Shown: positions 26,741-36,396, counted from the first letter of the stretch. The stretch: DNA of 64,000 nt from CAVUNY01 sp963768585 (GCA_963768585.1 CAVYIF010000010.1:1-64000), one strand, 5' to 3'. A program made the numbers and translations. Notes: a model not told the origin generated them from the sequence alone.

Positions 26741-27439
26741 TTACTTAACCGAATCGTCAAACGGTAGCCCCAACTCCTCATACATGTGCCGGCGGGCAGC
26801 TTTGTCGTTATGCATCTCCTGATGAGCATATTTTGCCACTTGACGAGCCATCTCTCTTGGAACGACAATCACCCCATCACCATCAGCCACCACCACATCC
26901 CCCGGCTTGACAGTGACTCCCCCGACCTGGATCGGAATATTACGAGCATCGTATTGCAGACGACCCTGTACCATGCTTTGCGAAATAAATTGCGACCAGA
27001 AGGGAACCTTCTGGAGGATCAACTCATCGGTGTCGCGTACCCCACCATTGACCACAATACCCCGAGCACCATTTTTTAGGCATTCCAGGGTATTGTTCGA
27101 CCCGCATAATCCAACATCGACCTCGCTCATATCGATCACCACGAAGTCGTTTGGCTCAATCTCAGCTACCCAGGGATATGTGCAAACGTTGTTGTAATAC
27201 CAGGCCTGCCACTGGGTATATTCCTCCGGGGTCATCTTTGGCAGCGGACCGCTGTAAGGTAAATAGCGCACTGTGCGGGCGATCCCCACGGCATGGGTGC
27301 GCCAGATTGGGCGGATATTGACATTCATCGAACCCTGAAAGTGAAGCATATTCCAGTCCATACCATCACGCACATCCGCAACCCGCAAATCACGATATAG
27401 GGCGAGAATTTCTTCCCGTTCTGTCGTTGAATTCATCAT
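26741..27439 (-). CDS. RraA/HMG aldolase-like family protein
   Basis: 232 residues. It shows the RraA-fold signature ARGIVVNGGVRDTDEL, with the Arg-Asp pair that binds substrate and metal in 4-hydroxy-4-methyl-2-oxoglutarate aldolases, and VVADGDGVIVVP near the end. Family members are oxaloacetate decarboxylases/aldolases or RNase E regulators; the metal-site residues favour an enzyme. The ATG at 27439 follows AGGAGGG at a good distance, so the upstream extension to 27481 is rejected. It is convergent with rny. Confidence 0.85.
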   Translation of the reverse strand: MMNSTTEREEILALYRDLRVADVRDGMDWNMLHFQGSMNVNIRPIWRTHAVGIARTVRYLPYSGPLPKMTPEEYTQWQAWYYNNVCTYPWVAEIEPNDFVVIDMSEVDVGLCGSNNTLECLKNGARGIVVNGGVRDTDELILQKVPFWSQFISQSMVQGRLQYDARNIPIQVGGVTVKPGDVVVADGDGVIVVPREMARQVAKYAHQEMHNDKAARRHMYEELGLPFDDSVK

Positions 27440-27566
27440 TGGGTCCCTCCTTGAAACAATGAAATTATAAATAGGGGGCAATGTTAAAAGCGTTAACCGA
27501 TTGATTTTGGGTCAGATTCACTGGCTCAAAATAAACCAACATTGCGCATCGCTCGTCTACTTTATA

Positions 27567-28217
27567 TTATAGACTGGTCAAAAAAGGATTAGACACAATT
27601 TCTTCAGCTACCGTGGTTTCAGGACCATGACCGGATAACAAACGAGTCTCGGGGGGTAAAACCAAAATCGTTGAGCGAATACTGGCGATGAGCTGGTCAT
27701 AATCTCCTCCGGGTAAATCCGTCCGCCCGACGCTCCCTGCGAAGATCAAATCCCCACAAAAAGCGGCTTCTGCCGCCGGACAGTAGAAGATGACGTGACC
27801 TCGGGTATGCCCCGGGGTATGATAAACGATGAGCTCGATATTACCAATATGTAGCACCTGACCATTCTGCAGCAAAACTTGCGGTGCAGGGGCAGCTTCC
27901 AGTGGAATCCCAAATTGAGCCGCGCCACCGCCCTGCCGGTAGAGCTCAAAATCAGCCGGATGCAGGGCCACGCGCGGCGGCGGGAATCCGCTTTCGCTGC
28001 ATTGCCGGACGCCGGCAATATGGTCGAAATGGGCATGAGTCAACAGCACCATACGCAGTTCGACTCCCCTTTCTTGAGCATCGGAAAGCAGTTTATCTGA
28101 GTCAAACGAAGGGTCAATCACAACCCCTTCAAAACTTTGCGGGTCAACCAATAAATAAGAATTGTTCTCCAGGCTGCCTAATACGAATGTGAAAATTTCA
28201 GGCACGATTGGTTTCAT
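27567..28217 (-). CDS. MBL-fold metallohydrolase (glyoxalase II-like)
   Basis: 216 residues. The zinc motif THAHFDHIAG is clear; later ligands are in YHTPGHTRGHVIFY, FCGDLIFAGSVGRTDLPGGD and LLSGHGPETT. These match the YcbL/glyoxalase II-like subgroup that hydrolyses thioesters. The ATG at 28217 is chosen because GGAG stands 7 nt upstream; the longer frame overlaps the MFS gene. It is the last gene of a minus-strand unit beginning at 31278 or 30144. Confidence 0.92.
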   Translation of the reverse strand: MKPIVPEIFTFVLGSLENNSYLLVDPQSFEGVVIDPSFDSDKLLSDAQERGVELRMVLLTHAHFDHIAGVRQCSESGFPPPRVALHPADFELYRQGGGAAQFGIPLEAAPAPQVLLQNGQVLHIGNIELIVYHTPGHTRGHVIFYCPAAEAAFCGDLIFAGSVGRTDLPGGDYDQLIASIRSTILVLPPETRLLSGHGPETTVAEEIVSNPFLTSL

Positions 28218-28246
28218 TTTCCATCTCCATTTCGTGATCCTGGCGG

Positions 28247-29374
28247 CTAATTGCTGTCCACCACACGGCCAGGTAAAAAGATCAAAATTAACAAAAATGC
28301 GCCCCCGCATAGGATCAGGCTGGTAATGTATAACGAATCAGGTCGGAAGGCATACAACCAGCCGCCAATCACCGGCGCCAGGAAAAGCGCGATCCCATTG
28401 ACCAGTTCAACCAAACCAAAGGCAGCACCAGTCTGATTTTGGGGGATCACCGGTCGAACGTAAGCCAGGATCATCGATCGCGCCAGGCGATATCCCCCGA
28501 TAAAGAAATATGCAACTGCAAACCAGGTGAAACTGGTTCCTTGCCACAAGATCAACGCATACAGGCTGATCGCCACCAGCCCGGATAACAGGCCAACGAT
28601 CGGTGACAGGCCGCCTAAAGCCAGCATAATTGCCACCACACCCAAACTGCCGATGGACCCCAACTGGCCAATCTGGCTCAAAGATAAGCCTTGTTGATTT
28701 TGTAAATAATTTGGCGTAAGGGTCTGAGGGAGGTAAGCGCCCAGGATAGTTAAGAAGAAAAATGGTAAGAGAAACATGAACCCCGAGTTGCGATGCAATT
28801 GCAAACTTGGACCGGTGTGAGTTGGTTTTTGCGCCGGCTGGGGACGGATAAAAACGATCACACTGAACGAAAATATAAAGACCACAAACGCCCCCAGATA
28901 AACTGACCTCAGCCCAAACTGTTCCCCAATCCATCCGCCCAGAGCCGGTCCAGCTACCGCTCCCAGACTGTAGAAGGCTTGGGTCAAGGCAAAGGCTTTC
29001 CCCAACCCCCAGCTTCCGCGCATATCGGCCACGTAGCTGTTCATGGGTGTAGATACATATGCCGTGATGCCATACAGCAGCAAACCCGCGACGAATACCC
29101 ACAATGATTGGCCCAGTGCCATTAAGCCTGCTGCCAGGATTCCTGTAATCCAGGCACCCCACATCAAGCCCCGGCCGCCAATCCGGTCCGCCAAATATCC
29201 CGCCGGAGCCTGGGCTGCTGCCATCGCCAGCCCCAGCGCACCTAAAATACCCCCAATCATGCGCGGATCTGCGCCAAATTGTTGGAGGTAGATGGGCTGA
29301 AAGATAACAAACATTCCTTCTCCCATCCCCCAGATCATCAAAGAGAACGAAACCAGAAGAAGATCCCGACTCAT
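28247..29374 (-). CDS. Major facilitator superfamily transporter
   Basis: 375 residues with 12 predicted membrane helices. The loop between helices 2 and 3 reads AGYLADRIGGRGLMWG, the MFS motif A. It is short for the superfamily, with brief loops. Substrate unknown. The start overlaps the stop of the alpha/beta hydrolase gene by 4 bp, indicating translational coupling. Confidence 0.88.
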   Translation of the reverse strand: MSRDLLLVSFSLMIWGMGEGMFVIFQPIYLQQFGADPRMIGGILGALGLAMAAAQAPAGYLADRIGGRGLMWGAWITGILAAGLMALGQSLWVFVAGLLLYGITAYVSTPMNSYVADMRGSWGLGKAFALTQAFYSLGAVAGPALGGWIGEQFGLRSVYLGAFVVFIFSFSVIVFIRPQPAQKPTHTGPSLQLHRNSGFMFLLPFFFLTILGAYLPQTLTPNYLQNQQGLSLSQIGQLGSIGSLGVVAIMLALGGLSPIVGLLSGLVAISLYALILWQGTSFTWFAVAYFFIGGYRLARSMILAYVRPVIPQNQTGAAFGLVELVNGIALFLAPVIGGWLYAFRPDSLYITSLILCGGAFLLILIFLPGRVVDSN

Positions 29375-30144
29375 GGAGAAAGGTGAACCTCGTTGAGAAA
29401 TTGATTAATTTTTTCAAAGGCCAGATCGCACTGGGGATCGAGCACAATTGAGTGCCCGGCGTTTTCTAACCAGAACAAGCTTTTATGGCGAGTATTTAAG
29501 GATTTGAAAAGCTGATTTGCATTTTGTTCATCTAACGATGGGTCACTTTTTGATTGGATAACCAGCACCGGCACCTTGATTTCCGCCACAGCAGCGCGCA
29601 TTTCGCTTTTGAGATCTTCAACTTCAGCCAGAATTCGGGTAGGAAAAAATGGATAAGCCGGGTATTCCTTTTCACGCCTGTCTGACTTTAGATCGGTGAG
29701 CGGCATTTTGCCTTTATGAATCACAGGGATAAAAGAGCTCCACAGACGAACTGTGCGCAGCCGAAAATCATCCTCCCGAGCATACGGCGTTGAAATCACG
29801 ACCACCCCATCAATCGAGTAGCGAGCAGCCGACAGAAGCGCAACCATCCCTCCCATCGATTGCCCGATCAGCACCACACGATCGCATACCGCCCTGAGGA
29901 TAGCCAAAGCTTCCTCTACGGACACCAACCAATCCTGCCAGCGTGTGCGAGCCAGGTCATTCGGATGGGTGGCATGGCCTGCCAGGCGAACTCCCAGGAC
30001 GGTGTAACCCTGGGCGGATAAATATATCCCACAGGGGCGCATTTCCTCCGGCATACTGGTGAATCCATAAATCAACAGGCAGCCGGTTCGGCCGCCAGGG
30101 AAGAAGAATGGCTCAGCGTTTGGGATGATCCTGGATATGGTCAT
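29371..30144 (-). CDS. Alpha/beta hydrolase, carboxylesterase/lysophospholipase-like
   Basis: 257 residues. The nucleophile elbow is GQSMGGM (Ser near residue 93), the acid is in IQSKSDPSLDEQ and the His in ENAGHSIVLD. The oxyanion region reads LLIYGFTSMPEEM, with Tyr where a His is usual. Lid and size resemble Est30-type carboxylesterases. It is coupled to the MFS gene (4-bp overlap), so its product or substrate may be the transported compound; that link is inference. Confidence 0.87.
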   Translation of the reverse strand: MTISRIIPNAEPFFFPGGRTGCLLIYGFTSMPEEMRPCGIYLSAQGYTVLGVRLAGHATHPNDLARTRWQDWLVSVEEALAILRAVCDRVVLIGQSMGGMVALLSAARYSIDGVVVISTPYAREDDFRLRTVRLWSSFIPVIHKGKMPLTDLKSDRREKEYPAYPFFPTRILAEVEDLKSEMRAAVAEIKVPVLVIQSKSDPSLDEQNANQLFKSLNTRHKSLFWLENAGHSIVLDPQCDLAFEKINQFLNEVHLSP

Positions 30145-30171
30145 TCCCCAATACCCAAAATGAACCCCAAA

Positions 30172-31278
30172 TTAAGCGATGATTCGCAATTCACGCGGCA
30201 AATCGCTCAAGGTTTCTGCGCCTGATTCGGTGATCACCACATTATCTTCTACGCGCACACCGCCGTTTCCGGTCAGGTAAATACCTGGCTCAACGGTGAA
30301 AGCCATGCCTGGCGCCAGTACCAGCTTATTTTCTGCGTACATATAGGGTGGTTCGTGACCTTCCATGCCGATGCCGTGGCCGGTACGGTGCGTAAAGTAC
30401 GCAGCGTAACCCGCCCGGTCTATTACTGACCGCGCCGCACGATCCACATCTCCAGCAAAAATGCCAGGCCTGGCAGCCGCACGTCCGGCAGCATTCGCTT
30501 CAGCCACAATTGCTGCGACTGCCTGTAGCTGTGGATCCACATCGCCGATCGCGAAGGTTCGGGTCAAATCGGAGACGTACCCCTGGTAGGATGCGCCCCA
30601 ATCGATTACCAGCAAATCGCCAACAGCCAGCCGGCGCTCGCTGGGAGCGGCATGTGGGTTGGCACTGTTTGGCCCGCTGGCGACAATCGGCGCAAAAGGC
30701 ATTTCGGCATCTGCCCCGGCCCGCAGCATTTGAATGGTCAACTCTGCTGCCAATTCGCGCTCCGCCATACCCACCCGCGCCAATTTCAGGGTCGTTTCGA
30801 GTGAAACCTGGGCAATTTGAACCGCCTGGCGCATTTTCGCTACCTCAGAGGCATCTTTGTGCATCCGAAGATTTTCTAATACACCTGCAGCAGATACAAA
30901 ATGCGCACTCGGAGCTGCTTGCTGCAGATAACTCAATTCGAGAAAGCGCAGCCGGCCCGGTTCAACCCCCACATTTTTTCCTTCAACGCCCAGCGCCTGA
31001 CACGCCTTACGAAAAGTTTCAGGCCAGGCTGCCGGGTTATCATCAAATGCAAAGGCCTGCATGAGCTGGTTGGCTTGAGTAAGCTTCCCTTGCTCAAGCC
31101 TGGGAAGAATAATGCCAACCTGATCCGGTAGCGCAATCAGCAGTACAGTGGGGCGTTCCATCAAGTGAAAATTCAAGCCGGTCAGATAGGTCAGACTTGG
31201 GCCTGGATTAAGGGCAATCGCCTCCACACCGGCAGAGGCCATGGCCTTGAAAAGGCGCGAAATACGGGTTGTGGTCAT
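30172..31278 (-). CDS. M24 family Xaa-Pro peptidase
   Basis: 368 residues: an N-terminal creatinase-like domain (1-125) and a pita-bread catalytic domain. Metal ligands are visible in order: VIDWGASYQGYVSDLTR (two Asp), HRTGHGIGMEGHEPPYM (His), FTVEPGIYL (Glu) and GVRVEDNVVIT (Glu). These enzymes cleave N-terminal residues before proline. It is 27 bp upstream of the esterase gene on the same strand. Confidence 0.93.
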   Translation of the reverse strand: MTTTRISRLFKAMASAGVEAIALNPGPSLTYLTGLNFHLMERPTVLLIALPDQVGIILPRLEQGKLTQANQLMQAFAFDDNPAAWPETFRKACQALGVEGKNVGVEPGRLRFLELSYLQQAAPSAHFVSAAGVLENLRMHKDASEVAKMRQAVQIAQVSLETTLKLARVGMAERELAAELTIQMLRAGADAEMPFAPIVASGPNSANPHAAPSERRLAVGDLLVIDWGASYQGYVSDLTRTFAIGDVDPQLQAVAAIVAEANAAGRAAARPGIFAGDVDRAARSVIDRAGYAAYFTHRTGHGIGMEGHEPPYMYAENKLVLAPGMAFTVEPGIYLTGNGGVRVEDNVVITESGAETLSDLPRELRIIA

Positions 31279-31358
31279 AATTGAGAACTCCAGGCAAGAT
31301 TATAACCCAATCATAATAAATGTTAATCAGCAGGTTCGTTTAGAGTAAAATTGTCTCA

Positions 31359-32582
31359 ATGCACATTCTTCTCATCCACCAGGCATTCGCCGCTCTCGAT
31401 GAAGCTGGAGGTACTCGCCATTATGAAATGGCCAGTTTCCTTGCCGAACAGAAGCACCGCGTCACCATCATTGCCAGCCCGGTCAGTTATCTGAGTGGAA
31501 AAAACCGAAATAAGCAGACCTTCCGGCCAGTAAAAGAGAATCCATTGCCCGGCATCACCATAATTCGCACCTATACTTATTCCGGTCTGCACCGCAGTTT
31601 TTCCCACCGGGTAATCAGCTTCTTGAGCTTTATGGGGTCTTCCTTTGTCGCAGGCCTGGGAGCAGGGAAAGTGGACGTGGTTTGGGGTACTTCGCCGCCC
31701 ATTTTTCAGGGATTTACCGCCTGGCTGTTGGCGCGTTTGAAAGGAGCCGCCTTTTTGTTTGAGGTTCGCGATCTATGGCCAACCTTCGCCATCGCCGTTG
31801 GCGTGCTGCGAAACCCCTTGTTGATCCGAACCTCGCTCTGGTTGGAAAAATTCCTGTATCACAGGGCTGACCGGGTGATAGTAAATTCTCCTGGCTTTAT
31901 TTCTCACGTCACTGAACGCGGTGCTCGTTGGGTTGAATTAATTCCGAATGGAGCCGACCCGGACATGTTTGACCCTTGCCAGAATGGAGACAAATTTCGG
32001 CGCGAACATGACCTTATAGGTAAATTTGTTGTATTATATGCAGGCGCCCATGGAATCTCAAATGATCTGGAAGTCATTTTACAGGCCGCCAGGCAGTTAA
32101 CTTCATTGGATACGATCCGATTTGTTTTCATTGGGGATGGAAAAGAGAAAAATAACCTGATCGCAATGGCAAAAAAATTGGAGATTCATAATGTGGTATT
32201 TCTTCGCCCCATCCCGAAGTCAGAAATACCCATCGCTCTGGCCGCTGCCGATGCCTGCATCGCAATCCTGAAACCCATAGAGGCATATAAAACTACCTTT
32301 CCCAATAAAGTTTTCGATTACATGGCAGCAGGGAAAGCTGTGCTCCTTGCCATCGATGGCGTTATTCGTGAAGTTGTAGAAGGTGCAAACGCTGGAATCT
32401 ATGTTCCACCTGGTGACCCGGATAAATTGGCACAGGCTGTCCGCCAGTTATCCGCTGCGCCACAAACTTGCCGGAAAATGGGATTAGCTGGTCGCGCCTG
32501 CATCAAAGAACATTATTCACGTGAGCAATTATCGCAAAAATTAAAGCTCGTTTTGGAAGAGATGGAGAAGAGCCATGCCTGA
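31359..32582 (+). CDS. Glycosyltransferase family 4 (WbuB-like)
   Basis: 407 residues, GT-B. The N-terminal HQAFAALDEAGGTRHYEMA and EVRDLWPTFAIAVGVL motifs are typical of the WbuB/WcaI-type GT4 subgroup acting on polyprenyl-linked sugars. The C-terminal domain has FPNKVFDYMAAGKAVLLA and NAGIYVPPGDPD. Its stop overlaps the start of the response regulator gene by 8 bp, an unusual coupling of a glycan enzyme to a phosphate-type two-component system. Confidence 0.9.
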   Translation: MHILLIHQAFAALDEAGGTRHYEMASFLAEQKHRVTIIASPVSYLSGKNRNKQTFRPVKENPLPGITIIRTYTYSGLHRSFSHRVISFLSFMGSSFVAGLGAGKVDVVWGTSPPIFQGFTAWLLARLKGAAFLFEVRDLWPTFAIAVGVLRNPLLIRTSLWLEKFLYHRADRVIVNSPGFISHVTERGARWVELIPNGADPDMFDPCQNGDKFRREHDLIGKFVVLYAGAHGISNDLEVILQAARQLTSLDTIRFVFIGDGKEKNNLIAMAKKLEIHNVVFLRPIPKSEIPIALAAADACIAILKPIEAYKTTFPNKVFDYMAAGKAVLLAIDGVIREVVEGANAGIYVPPGDPDKLAQAVRQLSAAPQTCRKMGLAGRACIKEHYSREQLSQKLKLVLEEMEKSHA

Positions 32583-33282
32583 AAAGATTTTGGTCGTTGA
32601 GGATGAAATATCATTGCAGGAAACCCTGGCGTATAATTTACGCCGCCAGGGATACGAGGTGGAAGCGGTGGGGGATGGCAATGCCGCTCTGGCGGCGGCC
32701 CGTAAAATCCACCCGGATGTGATCCTGTTAGATATCATGCTGCCTGGCATGGACGGTTTTGAAGTCTGCCGCATTCTGCGCCAGGAAATGACAACACCGG
32801 TTTTGATGCTTACTGCCCGAGATGATGAAATCGATCGTGTGGTCGGTCTCGAGGTAGGCGCAGATGATTATTTAACCAAACCCTTCAGCATGCGAGAATT
32901 AATTGCCCGGGTGAAAGCGATGCTGCGTCGAGTCCGTTTGATCCGTGAGGAATTAGGCACAGAAGCGTCCCCTTCGCCAAACCAGCTCCTGGTATTTAGT
33001 GACCTGGCAATCGATCTTACGCGGCGTGAAGTGCGCATGAAAGACACGGTCATCGCTTTGAAACCCAAAGAATATGAATTACTGGTCTTCCTGGCCAACC
33101 ATCGCGGCCAGGTGTTAACCAGGGAATTTATCCTTGAAAAAGTCTGGGGCTGGGATTATGTAGGCGATAGCCGCACAGTGGATGTGCATATTCGCTGGCT
33201 GCGCGAAAAAATCGAACCTGAACCCGCCAATCCCCACCGTATTATCACTGTCCGCGGTGCCGGCTACCGGTTTGAAGGATAG
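32575..33282 (+). CDS. phoB: PhoB/OmpR family response regulator
   Basis: 235 residues. The receiver domain has phospho-acceptor Asp53 in LLDIMLPGMDG, acidic pocket VVEDE and the Lys in DYLTKPFSMREL. The C-terminal winged helix has LKPKEYELLVFLANHRGQVLT and SRTVDVHIRWLREK. It is 3 bp from a PhoR-like kinase and immediately upstream of the pst operon with a Pho-box-like repeat, so a phosphate-starvation role is likely. The symbol rests on this context. Confidence 0.9.
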   Translation: MPEKILVVEDEISLQETLAYNLRRQGYEVEAVGDGNAALAAARKIHPDVILLDIMLPGMDGFEVCRILRQEMTTPVLMLTARDDEIDRVVGLEVGADDYLTKPFSMRELIARVKAMLRRVRLIREELGTEASPSPNQLLVFSDLAIDLTRREVRMKDTVIALKPKEYELLVFLANHRGQVLTREFILEKVWGWDYVGDSRTVDVHIRWLREKIEPEPANPHRIITVRGAGYRFEG

Positions 33283-33285
33283 CTG

Positions 33286-35043
33286 ATGTTTCAGGGAACG
33301 CTGCGCAAGCGGGTGGCAATATCCTATGTCAGTTTGTTCATTGTCGCTTTAGCAGCTTTGAATCTTTTTTTATCCATTTTTGTGCGCGAGACGTATTTAT
33401 CCAATTCCAGAGGATTTTTATTAAGCGAAGCGCAAATCGTCTCCGCTGAAGCGGAACGACAGTGGCAAACGACCTCGACCTCACTGGGTTGGCGTCCGTT
33501 GGCAGTTCGTTATGCGCAGTTGTTAAATGCGCGGATCACAATTATCCAGCCAGATGGCAAGGTGATTAGCGATTCCAGCGTGCCGGCCGATACGATGGAA
33601 AACCATCTCAACCGGCCAGAAGTGAGTCAGGCCCTTCAGGGGGAGAACACAACCATCGTACGCTACAGCAGCACATCGAAACAAGATATGCTTTTTGGGG
33701 CTGTGCCAATCCGTTACAATGGTCAGATTATCGGCGTTTCCAGGCTGGCCGTATCACTGCAATCTGTAAATGACAGCATTGCCACAATCAGCTCCACTTT
33801 CCTGGCTGCCGCCCTGATCACCATCGCCATCACCATTATTTTAGCCATCATCCTGACGAACTTTACGATCCTTCCACTCCGCCGTTTGACCCAAACTGTA
33901 CTTCAAATGAGTAACACTAACTTATCGGACAATATCGAAACGAAAAATTTAGACGAAGTGGCACAATTGGAATACGCGTTTAACCGACTGGCAGGCCAGC
34001 TTAATACACGAATTGCCGAACTATCTACAGAACGCGGCACATTGGAAACCGTACTGGCATCCATGACAGATGGTGTAGTCATTGTCGACAGTGAAGGAAA
34101 GGTCCAGTTAACCAACCAGGCTGTGCTTAAAATGTTTGAAAAAGAACAAAATAATGTGGTTGGTATATCGTTGGTCGAGTTAGTTCGCCATCACCTGCTC
34201 ATCGAACTCTGGCGCAAATGTAAACTTACCGGAGAACAACAAATTGCCACCCTTGAGACCAGCCCTGACCGCATGTTCATCCAGGGTATCGCGACGCCGC
34301 TGTCGCAGGCCATGCCAGGCAGTATTTTGATGGTTTTCCAGAATCTTACCCGCCTGCGCCAGCTTGAAATGATTCGCAGAGATTTTGTCAGCAATGTATC
34401 CCATGAGCTGAGGACACCTCTGGCATCTTTAAAAGCACTCACCGAAACGCTGCAAGAAGGCGCTTTAGAAGATCCCCCGGCTGCCCGGCGTTTTTTACTG
34501 CGCATGGATAATGAAATTGATAACCTGACCCAACTCGTTCAGGAACTTCTTGAGCTCTCCCGCATCGAATCGGGAAAGGTCCCGCTCAAAAAAGAAAACA
34601 TTCACCCCTGTGAGCTGATTTCTCCGGCGGTTGAACGTATGACTGTGCAAGCCGAACGCGCCGGGGTAGAACTCAGTATAGAATGCCCTTCCGAACTGCC
34701 CAATGTCATGGCCGATCCAGTGCGTATGGAACAGGTTGTGGTTAACCTGATCCATAATGCCATCAAATTTACCCTGCCCGGCGGCCAAATTGTGGTCACC
34801 GCGCACCAGGATCATAACATGGTGGTGTTTGAAGTCCGGGATAGCGGGGTTGGCATCGCGGCCGATATACTCCCGCGAATTTTCGAAAGATTTTATAAAG
34901 CGGATCGCAGCCGGTCCAGCGGTGGCACCGGATTGGGTCTTTCGATTGCCCGCCACCAGGTAGAAGCACACGGCGGACGCATCTGGGCGACCAGCGAGAT
35001 GGGTAAAGGTTCGGTTTTTTCCTTCTCTATCCCCATTGCGTAG
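33286..35043 (+). CDS. phoR: PhoR-like sensor histidine kinase
   Basis: 585 residues. Two membrane helices (about 11-32 and 167-192) flank an extracytoplasmic sensor region, followed by HAMP (about 190-245), PAS (about 250-355), HisKA with FVSNVSHELRTPLASLKAL (His373) and HATPase with NLIHNAIKFT, DSGVGIA and GGTGLGLSIARH. This domain order is that of PhoR kinases, which sense phosphate status through Pst-PhoU. PstS-PstB and PhoU are encoded directly downstream. Confidence 0.92.
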   Translation: MFQGTLRKRVAISYVSLFIVALAALNLFLSIFVRETYLSNSRGFLLSEAQIVSAEAERQWQTTSTSLGWRPLAVRYAQLLNARITIIQPDGKVISDSSVPADTMENHLNRPEVSQALQGENTTIVRYSSTSKQDMLFGAVPIRYNGQIIGVSRLAVSLQSVNDSIATISSTFLAAALITIAITIILAIILTNFTILPLRRLTQTVLQMSNTNLSDNIETKNLDEVAQLEYAFNRLAGQLNTRIAELSTERGTLETVLASMTDGVVIVDSEGKVQLTNQAVLKMFEKEQNNVVGISLVELVRHHLLIELWRKCKLTGEQQIATLETSPDRMFIQGIATPLSQAMPGSILMVFQNLTRLRQLEMIRRDFVSNVSHELRTPLASLKALTETLQEGALEDPPAARRFLLRMDNEIDNLTQLVQELLELSRIESGKVPLKKENIHPCELISPAVERMTVQAERAGVELSIECPSELPNVMADPVRMEQVVVNLIHNAIKFTLPGGQIVVTAHQDHNMVVFEVRDSGVGIAADILPRIFERFYKADRSRSSGGTGLGLSIARHQVEAHGGRIWATSEMGKGSVFSFSIPIA

Positions 35044-35061
35044 TCTTCACAAATCAAACAT

Positions 35062-35087
35062 TTACTTGCCATTTACCTGTCGTTAAC
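35062..35087 (+). promoter_or_regulatory. Pho-box-like direct repeat upstream of pstS
   Basis: TTAC, TTAC and TAAC recur with exact 11-bp spacing at 35062, 35073 and 35084, and TAAA follows two turns later at 35106. Tandem 11-bp-spaced hexamers of this kind are bound by PhoB/PhoP. A -10-like TACTAT lies at 35120-35125 and no good -35 is present, as in activator-dependent Pho promoters. Confidence 0.6.
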
Positions 35088-35161
35088 GTGACCTATCTTT
35101 TCTGTTAAACAACCCTTGCTACTATAAGGAGGAAGTTAAATAACAGGAGAGAAAGAGAACA

Positions 35162-36289
35162 ATGTCTCGAAAATTAAGCGCACTTTTGTTTATTTTGGTC
35201 ACCGCCAGCATGCTGCTGACCGCCTGTGCAGCACCAGCCGCTCAGATTAATCAAAATTCACAATCCACCCAATTAGCACCAGGTTCCGTTCAAATTAATG
35301 GCGCTGGTGCCACCTTCCCTGTCCCCGTTTACACCGAATGGACCTACGCTTACCAGTATGTAGATCCTTCTGTGACGATCAACTACCAGGGTATCGGCTC
35401 GGGCGGCGGTAAGAAGGCCATCATTGACGGCACCGTTGATTTTGCCGGTTCTGACTCGCTGGTATCAGAGGCCGAATACACCGCCGGGAAAGACCTGCAA
35501 ATGTACCCGATGATCGCCGGCGCCGTGGTGGTAATTTACAACATCGAGGGCCTGGCTGCAGACGCCCCCTCCCTGGTTCTGGACCGCGCCACCCTGGTTG
35601 GAATCTACAACGCCACCATCAAGAATTGGAATGATCCCGCCATCGTCGCTTTAAATCCCGATCTGGCTGCCAGTCTGCCTGACAAACCGATTACCGTGGT
35701 TCACCGTTCAGACGGTTCCGGCACCTCGGAAATCTTCACCAATGCCTTAAAATCCTTCAGCCCTGATTGGACGGCTGGGGCAGGGTCTTCAATCGAATGG
35801 CCAGTCGATAAGGCTGGCAACGGTGTGGGTGGTAAGGGCAATCAAGGCGTTGCCGCTGCTGTTCAAAACACCCCTAATTCACTCGGATACGTTGAACTGT
35901 CCTACGCCGTTCAGAACAAAATCGCCTTTGCCTCGCTGGTTAACAAATCTGGTAAGACGATCATTGCCGATGCAGCCAGCCTGCAAGCCGCCATGGCCGA
36001 TTTCGCCGACAAATTCACCGATAAGCTGACCGCAACCATCGTGGATGGGCCTGGCGAGAACAGCTACCCCATCGCCGGGTACACTTACCTGGTGCTGCAC
36101 ACGACCAGCATGAGCGACTGCCTTAAGGCTCAGAAACTGCTCGAATATATCAAGTGGTCCATTACAGATGCTTCTGCAGCCAAACGCGCCGCCGACCTGG
36201 GTTACGCGGTACTGCCGGATGCTGTGCAGAAGAAGGTTCTCGCCAAACTGGGCGAGGTAACCTGCAACGGAAATACCGTCCTCAAGTAA
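35162..36289 (+). CDS. pstS: Phosphate ABC transporter substrate-binding lipoprotein PstS
   Basis: 375 residues. A lipoprotein signal ends in LLTAC with Cys22 as the lipidated residue, so the protein is membrane-tethered outside the cell. Phosphate-contact motifs are GAGATFPVPVYTEW, GSDSLVSEAEY and HRSDGSGTSEIFT. First gene of the pst operon, downstream of the Pho-box-like repeat. A stable hairpin separates it from pstC. Confidence 0.97.
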   Translation: MSRKLSALLFILVTASMLLTACAAPAAQINQNSQSTQLAPGSVQINGAGATFPVPVYTEWTYAYQYVDPSVTINYQGIGSGGGKKAIIDGTVDFAGSDSLVSEAEYTAGKDLQMYPMIAGAVVVIYNIEGLAADAPSLVLDRATLVGIYNATIKNWNDPAIVALNPDLAASLPDKPITVVHRSDGSGTSEIFTNALKSFSPDWTAGAGSSIEWPVDKAGNGVGGKGNQGVAAAVQNTPNSLGYVELSYAVQNKIAFASLVNKSGKTIIADAASLQAAMADFADKFTDKLTATIVDGPGENSYPIAGYTYLVLHTTSMSDCLKAQKLLEYIKWSITDASAAKRAADLGYAVLPDAVQKKVLAKLGEVTCNGNTVLK

Positions 36290-36319
36290 TCCTAAGTAGA
36301 TCTTTTGCCTTTTGAAAAA

Positions 36320-36354
36320 CCCCAAAGGACTCACACAGCGTGCGTCCTTTGGGG
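36320..36354 (+). other. Intercistronic hairpin between pstS and pstC
   Basis: CCCCAAAGGAC pairs perfectly with GTCCTTTGGGG around a 13-nt loop. No T-tract follows, so it is probably an mRNA-stabilising or processing hairpin that raises pstS message over the permease genes, rather than a terminator. Confidence 0.7.
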
Positions 36355-36396
36355 TCAGAAGCAAACATATTTGTAAAATCAATTTTCGGGAATTGG

